From Stenotrophomonas sp. BIO128-Bstrain (lineage in GTDB: Bacteria > Pseudomonadota > Gammaproteobacteria > Xanthomonadales > Xanthomonadaceae), in NCBI RefSeq assembly GCF_030128875.1, contig NZ_CP124620.1, forward strand, positions 744,001 through 808,000: a stretch of DNA of 64,000 nt, written 5' to 3'. A program made the translations under genes and the position numbers. Position 1 is the stretch's first letter. Each line of letters starts with the position of its first letter. Positions 49,239 through 57,048 of the stretch are shown here, in pieces. A model generated the notes under the pieces. It saw only the letters and a program-made list of their open reading frames with translations. It did not search any database and was not told where the DNA came from.

Positions 49239-50705
49239 ATGGCCGACTTCGGCGTTACACCCGCCGGCTTCATCCGCAAGCGCCTGGCCGACATTCGGCC
49301 GGAGATCATCGCGGCGCTGCGGAACAATCTTCAGGTAGCCGGCCTGTCCGGTGACATCGAGACCCGGCCGGATTCCGTGCTCGGCATCTTGATCGATACC
49401 TTCGCTGAGCGCGAGGCAGCGGTCTGGGAGCTGGCCGAGGGCGTCTACGGCGCCATGTACCCCAGCACTGCCAGTGGCGTGAATCTGGACAATGCCGTGT
49501 CCCTGACCGGCGTTGTCCGCGAAGGGGCGACCAGCTCCCGCGGTTATGTGGTGCTGTTCGGCGAGGGGGGCACGACGGTGCCGGCTGGCTCGCAGCTCCG
49601 AAATGTCGAGACTCAGGAGGTGTGGCAACTCGGCGACGAGGTGCGCATCACCCGGTCCAACACGGCGCGTGCCACGATCGGGCTGGTCGGCGCGCCGGCG
49701 GCGGGCACCTACACGATCTACATCGATGGCGTCCCCTACAGCTACGCGGCGGGTATCGGCGAGAGCACGACGCAGATCCTCCTGGGTATCGCCGCCGCAA
49801 TCACGGATACCACGATCACCGTGGTGGCCACCGGCGCCGAGCTGCAGCTGACCGCACCGGCGGGAACGGGCTTCCCACTTGGCATTACGCCAAACCTGCG
49901 GGTCACCGGCCTCGGTAGCCCGGCTCTGGCGGAATCCCTCAATCCTTCCACGCTGGGCGCGGAACCTGACACGCTGACGGAGATCCTGACGGTGGTGAGC
50001 GGTTGGGCCGCGGTGACCAATCCCTCGCCGGCATCCTCGGGCGCGATCGCGGAGAGCGACTCTTCGCTGCGCAATCGGTACGGCACCGGTCTGTATGCGC
50101 TCGGCGGCGCCACGCTGCGGGCGATCATCGCCCATGTCCGGTCCAAGGCCGCCGGGGTGACCAACGTGGTCGCCTACGAGAACACTGGCGACTACACGGA
50201 CATGTCGCGCCGGCCGCCCCACTCGGTTCATGTCATCGCAGAAGGCGGGCTGGACGTGGAGATCGCCCAGGCGATCTACGATGCGAAGGCCGCCGGCATC
50301 GACACGCACGGTGCTTTTGCCGTGCCGGTCATCGGTGCCCTGGGCCTCCAGACCGTCGTGCGGTTTGATCGACCCGTGCCCGTCTATGTCTGGATCAAGG
50401 CGGACATCACGCTGCTTGACCCCGGCGAGCAAGCTTTCCCCGATGCCGGCCTGGTCGACATCGAGGAGGGTCTGGCAGCGTTCGGTGGTCAGCTCGAGAT
50501 CGGCGATGACGTGGTGTGGCAGTCGTTCTTCAGGGCCGTCTACTCGGTCCCGGGGGTCGCCTACGCCAATCTGACCTTCGCGACGTCCACGGATCCGGCG
50601 ATCGCGCCGGCGCCTGGCGCTTACCACGCGGCCAACATCACCATCCAGCCGCAGCAGCGCGCAATGTTTGATGCCAGCCGGGTCGAGGTGAGCAATGGAT
50701 CTTGA
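49239..50705 (+). CDS. Baseplate J-like protein
   Basis: 488 residues. IRKRLADIRPEIIAALRNNLQ, YGAMYPSTASGVNLDNAVSLTGVVREGATSSRGYVVLFGEGGTTVPAGSQLRN and SEESLRNRYGTGL-like sequence (ESDSSLRNRYGTGLYALGGATLRAII) identify gpJ-like wedge proteins. Works with the gp25-like and DUF2612 proteins. Confidence 0.93.
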   Translation: MADFGVTPAGFIRKRLADIRPEIIAALRNNLQVAGLSGDIETRPDSVLGILIDTFAEREAAVWELAEGVYGAMYPSTASGVNLDNAVSLTGVVREGATSSRGYVVLFGEGGTTVPAGSQLRNVETQEVWQLGDEVRITRSNTARATIGLVGAPAAGTYTIYIDGVPYSYAAGIGESTTQILLGIAAAITDTTITVVATGAELQLTAPAGTGFPLGITPNLRVTGLGSPALAESLNPSTLGAEPDTLTEILTVVSGWAAVTNPSPASSGAIAESDSSLRNRYGTGLYALGGATLRAIIAHVRSKAAGVTNVVAYENTGDYTDMSRRPPHSVHVIAEGGLDVEIAQAIYDAKAAGIDTHGAFAVPVIGALGLQTVVRFDRPVPVYVWIKADITLLDPGEQAFPDAGLVDIEEGLAAFGGQLEIGDDVVWQSFFRAVYSVPGVAYANLTFATSTDPAIAPAPGAYHAANITIQPQQRAMFDASRVEVSNGS

Positions 50706-51393
50706 CCAGGACCATGGACGCATTGCCTGGTCCAACTGGACCGCGCAGTTCAAGGACTCGCCGCGGCTCCGGTCGGTGGTCATGGCGCTGCTGCAACCGT
50801 TCACGACGGTGCAGGGGGCGTTGAAACAGCTGCGCGACGATCGCTGGCTGGACGCCGCTGTCGGGGCGCAACTGGACGGACTCGGGGATTTGCTGGACCG
50901 ACCGCGTCGCATCACAAACACGCGGGCCATCTGGCATTTCGGCTTTCAGGGGCAGCCGAACATCGGCGGGTTCGGGGAGTTCCCCATGTATCGGGTGGGT
51001 GCGGGCCTGTTCACCGGCGGATCCACCCTCGACGACGAGAACTATCGGCGGCTGTTGCGCTGGAAGATCCTGGTGGACAGCGGCTTCGGTACTGCGGCCC
51101 AGATCGAAGGCGCTTTGCGTGTGCTGTTCGCCGTAGATCGGATCGCGGTCGAAGACCTGGGAAATGCGCGAATCCGGGTGCACATCGGCCGCAAGGCTAC
51201 GGAGGACGACTATTTCCTCGGGAACGTAGGTCAGTGGGTGCCGTCGGCCGCCGGCGTGGCCTTGGAGTTCCGAACCTATGAGGCGGGCGATTCCTTCGAA
51301 TTTGATACCTCCAAGTATCTGCAGCTGCTGATCGGCAGCGACGGCGTGCCCCTGCTCGGGCGTGACGGCTATCAACTTATTGGAAAGGGGTAA
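50695..51393 (+). CDS. DUF2612 baseplate protein
   Basis: 232 residues. DDRWLDAAVGAQLDGLGDLLDRPRRITNTRAIWHFGFQGQPNIGGFGEFPMYRVG and LDDENYRRLLRWKILVDSGFGTAAQIEGALRVLF are DUF2612. It plays the gpI-like role of joining wedge and fibre. It overlaps the J-like gene by 11 bp. Confidence 0.88.
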   Translation: MDLDQDHGRIAWSNWTAQFKDSPRLRSVVMALLQPFTTVQGALKQLRDDRWLDAAVGAQLDGLGDLLDRPRRITNTRAIWHFGFQGQPNIGGFGEFPMYRVGAGLFTGGSTLDDENYRRLLRWKILVDSGFGTAAQIEGALRVLFAVDRIAVEDLGNARIRVHIGRKATEDDYFLGNVGQWVPSAAGVALEFRTYEAGDSFEFDTSKYLQLLIGSDGVPLLGRDGYQLIGKG

Positions 51394-51397
51394 CACC

Positions 51398-54040
51398 GTG
51401 GCAGAGAAAGAGCTCAGCCAGTATCAGGACATTTCGGCGATTGGGGCGGGTACGAAGCTGGCGGTACTGCAAGACGGCATGAACGCTCAGGCCCCGGCTT
51501 CGGTCCTGAAGGTGTTCGTGGGGGGGCAGATCGAAGCATCCGGGCTCCCGGCCGAAGTTGAGGCGCTTAAATCGGGTCAGGCGGGGGGGGCCATCGGGGA
51601 ATCGACATGGTCGCGCCTCATCTCCGTCGAACCAGGCATCAGCCAGCCGATCGGCGCGCAGGCGGATATTTCGATGGCTACCGACCCGGGATCGCATGTA
51701 GATCCTGTGAAGCCGGGAGGACAGGTTGTCCCCAACTATGGTCGATTCGTTAGGAGATCCTCTGCTAGGACTGGATGGGAGTGGCTGCGTGGCGACCTGC
51801 TGCTGGATAAATCCGATTACTCACAGGTCGACCTGCAGCTGGAACTGATCACCACCACGCTGAATGGGTCTGGTTCTGGAAGTTCATTCTTCAAGGGCTT
51901 CGTACCCGGCAGTGGAGGTCTTCTCAATCTCCACTTCTCTGCTGGCGCCATCGGCATCCGAGACCGCCGCGGTGGCGTGACCGTCCATCGAGAGATTTCA
52001 TTGGCGTCGGATACGGTCTATGCCGTGGGCGTTGGTCAAGTGCTGATCTGGGACTTCACTACGAATGAAATGGCGGTGCAGAACAATTTTTCTGCTCGCC
52101 CCGCCAGCTATGCTTTGCTTGCCTACAACAAGTTTGGACAGATCGTCTCCGGCTTGTTGCAGGGAGTCATCCTGAGGATGGCTGACGACCTTCGTGAATC
52201 TCAGCTTGTGGTTTCACCGTGGTACACGGACGGAATGATTTCGTCGGGTGTTGTGCCAATGAGTGTCAACCTAGCGGCATCAGCGCTTTTTCTCGTCGCA
52301 GCAAGTGGGAAGCAGCTTCAAACTATTGCCGCAGGGACGTACGCGGCTCCGTTCAGCATCCCGGTGAACTCTGTTCTCCTATGGGATTTGGTTCAGAACG
52401 TCATCGCTGTATACCCCAACAACGGCAGTAAGCCGATGCCGCACGTGCTGATGACGAACTGCCGTAGCGGTGGTTATTCCACCGTGGGACATCTGGCTCA
52501 TACGCGAAACTCATTCAACGCGATCGGGGACCACGCCGCACTGTCGGTCGTGAACTCGCGCACTAAGCTCCTCTATTCGCATATCACCTTCTCTCGTGAT
52601 GGCAGCGGCGCTTCGCCGATTTCCGTGGATGGAGCCACCGTGTCGGTCACGGGGTTGACGATGTTCGCTTTGGGCTGGAACGGCTCAAACATCAAGCAGA
52701 TCAGCCCCGGCACGACTGGAGCTATTACGACGACCTGGAGTTTTGCTGACAATGAAGTGCTGATCTGGGATTGGGACACAAACACCGTCCGGAAGATCGG
52801 AAACAACGCTGCTCGTCCGTCCCAGTTCGCTACTCTCCTGATGCGCAAGAACGGCGCATTTGTATCGGGCGAAATGCTGCCGTTGGTGAATGAGGCCCGC
52901 ACCCCCCAGTACTCGTTGGCCGATAGCCAGGCTGACAGTACGGAAAGCCGCTGCATCGTTGTTCGTGGCAAATTCTCCGCGCAAGGCCTCACCATCGTTA
53001 GGGACCGAGTCTGGTCCTTTGATGCCGCTCCGGCCGACCATAGCGCACCGGCCAATATCATCCGGTACTGGGCGGACCTTGAGGGTGGATTCGGCGGTGC
53101 CGGAAACCTGACCCACAACTTCGGCCATGTTGCGACGGCCGACTTCAACTCGCGGAATGGCGTGTTGCTGATGGGTAACGGGGAAAGCTCCACCAGTGTG
53201 CTTCCACGAATCGACCTGCTTCTTGATGCGACTAGCTACTCCGAGGGAGCATTCCTCAACTTCAACGATCCCGTCGGCACGCCCCGAGTCTCGATCGAAT
53301 TCTTCGTTCGTGGTCCCGGCGGCATAGTGACAAAGGAGATCGGCGGGAGCGGAGCGGTCTGCTGCTGGGGAGAGGCAGACCACGTCATCTACTTGATGAC
53401 CGGTCAGGGGACTTACGCCCACCGCATCTTCAAGGTTGTGCTCGGTATGGGCTCCAATGACTTCAGTGACAGCACTGGGACCGATTTGACGAGGTGGGGC
53501 ACGTTCATTCCTGGTCTTTCAGATAACGAGTACAACGGCACAGCCTTCGTGTATCAGGTGTACACAGGCAAGGAGTACAACGTTTCGCAAGGCATGTGCT
53601 TCCACGATGGAAAGCTCTACTACGGAATCACATCGACCTCCCAAGCGCTGGAGGTGATCGAGGTATCCATGCGAGAGAACGGGACTTTCCGTACCGGCCG
53701 AAAGTTCCGCTACGATGCCATCAAGCGGGACGGGACGCGGAACGATATTGAGACGGAAGACTGCTGCATTTTCGGTGGTCGCTACCTCTTGGCTGGAGGG
53801 CGGCATAGTGGCGAGTACTGGTGGTGCCTGTTCCCGCTCTACAACGAGATGGGAGGGATTGCCGATGTTGGTGCCGAGGTTGTGTTCCCCTTCCCGTGCA
53901 ACCAAGTGCCTCAGCCCCTCATCAGCCCCATTGGCGGTGCCGCAGACCTCAGAATCGAAAGTTTGGATCGGGACGGTTTTACAGTGAACTCGATCGGCGG
54001 AGGCCCTGGGAAGTACCACTGGGCTGCCCGGATCTCCTGA
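51398..54040 (+). CDS. Long tail fibre with three repeats and propeller-like end
   Basis: 880 residues from GTG 51398 (AAGGGG 9 nt upstream). The N-terminus (SQYQDISAIGAGTKLAVLQDGMNAQAPAS) is an attachment region. Three related domains follow, each containing a VLIWD-type core: residues about 215 (VLIWDFTTNEM), 326 (VLLWDLVQNVI) and 454 (VLIWDWDTNTV), each followed about 15 residues later by a LLxxNKxGxIVSG-like strand. The C-terminal 350 residues look beta-propeller-like (GKLYYGITSTSQALEVIEVSM). Likely the main receptor-binding fibre. Confidence 0.82.
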   Translation: MAEKELSQYQDISAIGAGTKLAVLQDGMNAQAPASVLKVFVGGQIEASGLPAEVEALKSGQAGGAIGESTWSRLISVEPGISQPIGAQADISMATDPGSHVDPVKPGGQVVPNYGRFVRRSSARTGWEWLRGDLLLDKSDYSQVDLQLELITTTLNGSGSGSSFFKGFVPGSGGLLNLHFSAGAIGIRDRRGGVTVHREISLASDTVYAVGVGQVLIWDFTTNEMAVQNNFSARPASYALLAYNKFGQIVSGLLQGVILRMADDLRESQLVVSPWYTDGMISSGVVPMSVNLAASALFLVAASGKQLQTIAAGTYAAPFSIPVNSVLLWDLVQNVIAVYPNNGSKPMPHVLMTNCRSGGYSTVGHLAHTRNSFNAIGDHAALSVVNSRTKLLYSHITFSRDGSGASPISVDGATVSVTGLTMFALGWNGSNIKQISPGTTGAITTTWSFADNEVLIWDWDTNTVRKIGNNAARPSQFATLLMRKNGAFVSGEMLPLVNEARTPQYSLADSQADSTESRCIVVRGKFSAQGLTIVRDRVWSFDAAPADHSAPANIIRYWADLEGGFGGAGNLTHNFGHVATADFNSRNGVLLMGNGESSTSVLPRIDLLLDATSYSEGAFLNFNDPVGTPRVSIEFFVRGPGGIVTKEIGGSGAVCCWGEADHVIYLMTGQGTYAHRIFKVVLGMGSNDFSDSTGTDLTRWGTFIPGLSDNEYNGTAFVYQVYTGKEYNVSQGMCFHDGKLYYGITSTSQALEVIEVSMRENGTFRTGRKFRYDAIKRDGTRNDIETEDCCIFGGRYLLAGGRHSGEYWWCLFPLYNEMGGIADVGAEVVFPFPCNQVPQPLISPIGGAADLRIESLDRDGFTVNSIGGGPGKYHWAARIS

Positions 54041-54042
54041 GC

Positions 54043-54071
54043 AACCCGGGCACACGGATGTGCCCTGGGTT
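54043..54071 (+). terminator. Hairpin after fibre gene
   Basis: AACCCGGGCACA pairs with TGTGCCC-T-GGGTT around a CGGA loop, immediately after the fibre stop. No T-run, so a weak terminator or 3' stabiliser at the end of the late operon. Confidence 0.45.
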
Positions 54072-54099
54072 AGAATTCGCCCCTCAGGAAGGGGGAAGT

Positions 54100-55107
54100 A
54101 TGCGTAACACAAGGATCGACGCAGCGAAATTCGTGCTCATGGTGCTGGTCGTTGCAGGTCATCTGATCGAGTGGTTGCCATTGGACTCAGGCCAGGTGGT
54201 GTATCGATGGATCTACATGTTCCACATGCCGGCGTTCGTGTTTCTTTCCGGACTGGTGTGTGCTGACGTCCTTGATGTGAGACGCGCAAGAGCGCTTGTC
54301 TCTTTCGTGGTTCTTCCCTATTTGGCCCATCAGCTGGCCACGAATGGGATGGTCTCAGTGCTCGGCAATGAGCCTTTTTCCTACCAGATCAGCAACCCCT
54401 ACTGGGCGCTTTGGTATCTGGTGAGCCTGTTCTGCTGGCGGCTTCTGCTTCCTGTGATGGTTGCCACGGGTGCGCCTGTCTTCGTGGCCATATGCATCAG
54501 CTTGCTTTCCGGCTTGGCCCCTGAGTTCAACCATTCCTGGTCGATAGGGCGGACAGCCTCGCTGCTCCCGTTCTTCGTTCTAGGCCACGTGTTCGCCAAG
54601 GGTGGCGGGCCTAGGCTTCCGTCGCCAAGGCCTATCGCCGCTGTTGCCATGCTTGTTGCCATAGGTGCTGCCGCATACCTTTCCCGCGGAGTTTCCCTTC
54701 AGTGGCTATGGGCGCACACGCCTTACGAGGGGTTCGGAGTCAGCCCGGGGCAGGGCCTTGCACTGCGTGCTGCGCAGCTCGCACTGGGTGTGATTGGGGC
54801 CGCTGCCGTCTTCATGTTGATCCCGGATTCGGCTAGGCTCGCGGCGCTCGGGCGCCAGTCACTTGCGATCTTCATTGGGCACATCTACGTCCTGAAGGCG
54901 ATGTACGCATTCGGCATAATCGCTCTGATTGCAACGCTCCAGCTTTCTGTAAAGGTCGTGGCGGTGTCGGTTCTAGCGCTTGTCATCTCGGTTGCGTGCG
55001 CTGCAGCCGGACGAATCTTCCCGTGGGCGTTTGACTTCAGCTGGCTCTTGAGCATGGTGGACAGGATTAAGAGCAGGGCTGGTACAAGGGCCGGCGCCAG
55101 CATTTGA
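54100..55107 (+). CDS. Acyltransferase family 3 membrane protein
   Basis: 335 residues from ATG 54100 (GGAAGGGGGAAG upstream). About ten hydrophobic segments; the start RIDAAKFVLMVLVVAGHLIEW carries the D-x-x-K/RG-H catalytic pattern, with YMFHMPAFVFLSGL and SNPYWALWYLVSLFCWRLLLP. The family acetylates or acylates surface sugars, including O-antigen (OafA-like). It lies between the fibre gene and attR, outside the virion modules, which suggests lysogenic conversion of the host surface. Base composition is less GC-rich than the tail genes. Confidence 0.85.
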   Translation: MRNTRIDAAKFVLMVLVVAGHLIEWLPLDSGQVVYRWIYMFHMPAFVFLSGLVCADVLDVRRARALVSFVVLPYLAHQLATNGMVSVLGNEPFSYQISNPYWALWYLVSLFCWRLLLPVMVATGAPVFVAICISLLSGLAPEFNHSWSIGRTASLLPFFVLGHVFAKGGGPRLPSPRPIAAVAMLVAIGAAAYLSRGVSLQWLWAHTPYEGFGVSPGQGLALRAAQLALGVIGAAAVFMLIPDSARLAALGRQSLAIFIGHIYVLKAMYAFGIIALIATLQLSVKVVAVSVLALVISVACAAAGRIFPWAFDFSWLLSMVDRIKSRAGTRAGASI

Positions 55108-55120
55108 CCCCAGTGGGTGG

Positions 55121-55783
55121 TCAGATGGCCTGTAGTAGGGCATCGGTGTTGTTCCGGGGTGTGTTCACTGCCCGGCTGACGCGATAGGCCTCCATCGCCG
55201 GCGGTTCGCTGGCCAGCAGCATCGCCATCGCTTCGTCGGGCTCGGCCGCCAGCCACTCATCGGCCTGGCCGGCCGTCAGCCACACCGGCATGCGGTCGTG
55301 GATGTCGGCCGACACGCCGCTGCTGTCGCCAGTGATCACGGTGAACGTGCCCAGGTTGTCCGGTTCGAGCAGGGGACTGGTGTCTTCCCACAGGCCGGCC
55401 GCCAGCAGCGGTCTGGCCGCGTGAATGAACCAAGGATCCTTCTTGCCGTCCTCCGCGTTGACCGACCACTCGTAGTACCCGGCCATGGGTATCAGGCACC
55501 GGCGCTTCTTGAACGCCGACCGGAAGGCCGGCTTGGTGGCCACCGTCTCGATGCGCGCATTGATCGTGGAGCCCTGCAGCTTCTTGGCCTTGGCCCAGAA
55601 GGGGAGTAGGCCCCACGACAGGCGGGTGACCTGTAGGCCGGTGCCGCGATCGAGGATCACGGACGCGCGCTGCGTCGGCGCCAGGTTGTAGCTCTCTGGA
55701 ATCGACATCAGGTCGCCGACCAGCTGGGGGAAGCCCAGGGTGTCAGCGTTTCGGATCGGGAGCTGGACGAATCGGCCGCACAT
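55121..55783 (-). CDS. SRAP-type abasic-site protein (YedK/HMCES)
   Basis: 220 residues from ATG 55783. Cys2 in MCGRFVQL is the catalytic residue that crosslinks abasic sites in single-stranded DNA. STINARIETVATKPAFRSAFKKRRCLIPMAGYYEWS and FTVITGDSSGVSADIHDRMPVWL with the active His complete the family pattern. A phage copy could guard phage DNA from damage. It is convergent with the acyltransferase gene, with only 13 bp between. Confidence 0.95.
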   Translation of the reverse strand: MCGRFVQLPIRNADTLGFPQLVGDLMSIPESYNLAPTQRASVILDRGTGLQVTRLSWGLLPFWAKAKKLQGSTINARIETVATKPAFRSAFKKRRCLIPMAGYYEWSVNAEDGKKDPWFIHAARPLLAAGLWEDTSPLLEPDNLGTFTVITGDSSGVSADIHDRMPVWLTAGQADEWLAAEPDEAMAMLLASEPPAMEAYRVSRAVNTPRNNTDALLQAI

Positions 55784-56047
55784 GGCCGAACCATACCCCT
55801 TCGCGGTGCCCCGGGCCTTCGCGCGGCCTGCACTCCGACGGGCGGGGGCGGCCGATCCCCACACTAGGCCGGGCAGTCGCCCTGTGCCGCGGCAGGGCGG
55901 GTCAGGGCAAACTGTGCTCGCCGGATCCGGGAGCCGCAGGCAGCTCAGCCCGGGTGCTGGGGAGCCTGAGCAGCGCCCCGCCGGCACCTTTGCACGGCCC
56001 TGACGCGGCGTCGCGGAATCTGAGACCCCGGCCCGTATCCTGCGCCC

Positions 56048-56416
56048 ATGCTCCCGCCCTGCAACTTCACCGGATTCATGACCGCCCCTCAGCCTCGAGG
56101 CTGGGTGCAGTACGGCGAGCACTGGGGGCTGTGGTGGAGAAATCGTCAGATCGCCAGCGTGCAGCCTGATTCCCACGGGGTCCGTGTCGTCCTGGCCTGC
56201 AGGAAACTGTGGGAAGACAAGGAGGTCAGGGCGGCCAGCGTGCGTCAGGGCAAACGCTACGCTGAGCGGTGGTGTGCGGCCCGGGTACTGGAGGGAGTGC
56301 CTCTGAGGGAGGCTGTGGCACGGCTGGTGGCGAACGACGAGCCGGCCCGCAAGCTCTCCCGCACCGAGATCCAACAGCAGAGACGACTGGACGCGATTCC
56401 GAACCCGAAGCTGTAG
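56048..56416 (+). CDS. Small phage protein near attR
   Basis: 122 residues from ATG 56048, or 112 from ATG 56078. GWVQYGEHWGLWWRNRQIASVQPDSHGVRVVLACRKLWEDKEVRAASVRQGKRYAERWCAARV is aromatic- and Arg-rich with a beta start and helical end. No family recognised. It is divergent from SRAP across a 264-bp gene-free gap. Confidence 0.65.
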   Translation: MLPPCNFTGFMTAPQPRGWVQYGEHWGLWWRNRQIASVQPDSHGVRVVLACRKLWEDKEVRAASVRQGKRYAERWCAARVLEGVPLREAVARLVANDEPARKLSRTEIQQQRRLDAIPNPKL

Positions 56417-56479
56417 CGCCAGTCAGCCGACGTTGCCTCCGTATCGGCGTGTGCGACCGCCGGCGGCGACAGTGGCTGC

Positions 56480-56692
56480 ATGGATCAGAAGAGCATCGGC
56501 AAGGCGCGCTGGGCGCGTGCGAGGGCGGCTTCGCTATGGCAGCAGGCCGACGACCTGGACAGAAATCACAGCGGCGACTGGCGAGCTAGGGCGACACGCC
56601 GGCGCGGGGCTGATCGTCTGCGAACAGAGGCCGCGAAATTTGATGGCATCGCCGCGCGATTGCTCCCGGTCGATGACGAGCAAGTCGCATGA
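56480..56692 (+). CDS. Last prophage gene, small charged protein
   Basis: 70 residues. KARWARARAASLWQQADDLDRNHSGDWRARATRRRGADRLRTEAAKFDGIAARLLPVDDEQVA is helical and strongly charged. No strong ribosome site precedes ATG 56480. Its stop lies 14 bp before the putative arm-type site. Function unknown. Confidence 0.5.
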   Translation: MDQKSIGKARWARARAASLWQQADDLDRNHSGDWRARATRRRGADRLRTEAAKFDGIAARLLPVDDEQVA

Positions 56693-56705
56693 CTCCTTCT
56701 GCAAT

Positions 56706-56725
56706 CCGTGCAAATTCCGTGCAAC
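56706..56725. repeat. Putative integrase arm-type site, right
   Basis: CCGTGCAAATTCCGTGCAAC matches 8078-8097 at 19 of 20 positions. It lies 44 bp inside attR, on the opposite side of the core in the circular phage. Confidence 0.7.
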
Positions 56726-56730
56726 AGGCA

Positions 56731-56762
56731 AAAAGAAAAAGGCCCGCATCGCTGCGAGCCCT
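56731..56762 (-). terminator. Phage-supplied terminator for tRNA-Phe
   Basis: On the minus strand GGGCTCGCA-GCGA-TGCGGGCC (one mismatch) is followed by TTTTTCTTTTT. It lies on the phage side of attR and replaces the host terminator displaced to 7884-7914. Confidence 0.85.
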
Positions 56763-56768
56763 TAAAAA

Positions 56769-56818
56769 GTGGTGGCCGGGGACGGAATCGAACCGCCGAC
56801 ACGGGGATTTTCAATCCC
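56769..56818 (-). repeat. attR: 50-bp core repeat
   Basis: Identical to 7923-7972. This copy came from the phage and rebuilds the 3' part of tRNA-Phe from the anticodon loop to the CCA end. The host sequence resumes at 56819. Confidence 0.95.
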
Positions 56819-56845
56819 CTGCTCTACCAACTGAGCTACCCGGCC
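56770..56845 (-). tRNA. tRNA-Phe (GAA), integration target, intact
   Basis: On the minus strand: acceptor GGCCGGG, D-arm TAGCTCAGTTGGTAGAGC, anticodon stem GGGGA-TTGAAAA-TCCCC with anticodon GAA, T-arm with GGTTCGATTCC, and encoded ACCA. The 3' 49 nt are phage-derived and identical to the displaced copy, so the tRNA is unaltered. Confidence 0.97.
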
Positions 56846-57048
56846 ACTTCATCGCTGCGTTGCCGCTGGCGAGGACGCGAATAATACGGAGGTATGAGGG
56901 GTTCGGCAAGCGTTTCGCGAAAAAAATTTCACATTTGTTTCCAAACCCTTGTCCGCCCACATCCAAGTGCTTGATCCACCGGGCTCGAGCACATCACCGA
57001 AGCGCATGAACGTCGGTTCAGGCGGATGCGTTGCGCCGGTGCAGTTGA

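Larger units (their letters stand above)
7973..56818. mobile_element. Prophage, lambdoid control with contractile tail
   Basis: The element has a direct repeat in tRNA-Phe at both ends, a tyrosine integrase near attL, divergent repressor/Cro control, replication, lysis, packaging, head, sheath, baseplate and fibre modules in the usual order. No interrupted structural gene was found, so it looks intact. Sheath (DUF3383), tube (DUF3277) and the Pam3-plug-like protein indicate a myovirus-type tail on a lambdoid early region. The phage carries its own copy of the tRNA 3' half and a terminator, so host tRNA-Phe stays functional. Confidence 0.95.

Noticed and set aside
48654..50930. 758-codon minus-strand ORF across baseplate genes
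   Set aside because: Spans several well-supported plus-strand baseplate genes and shows no recognisable protein features.
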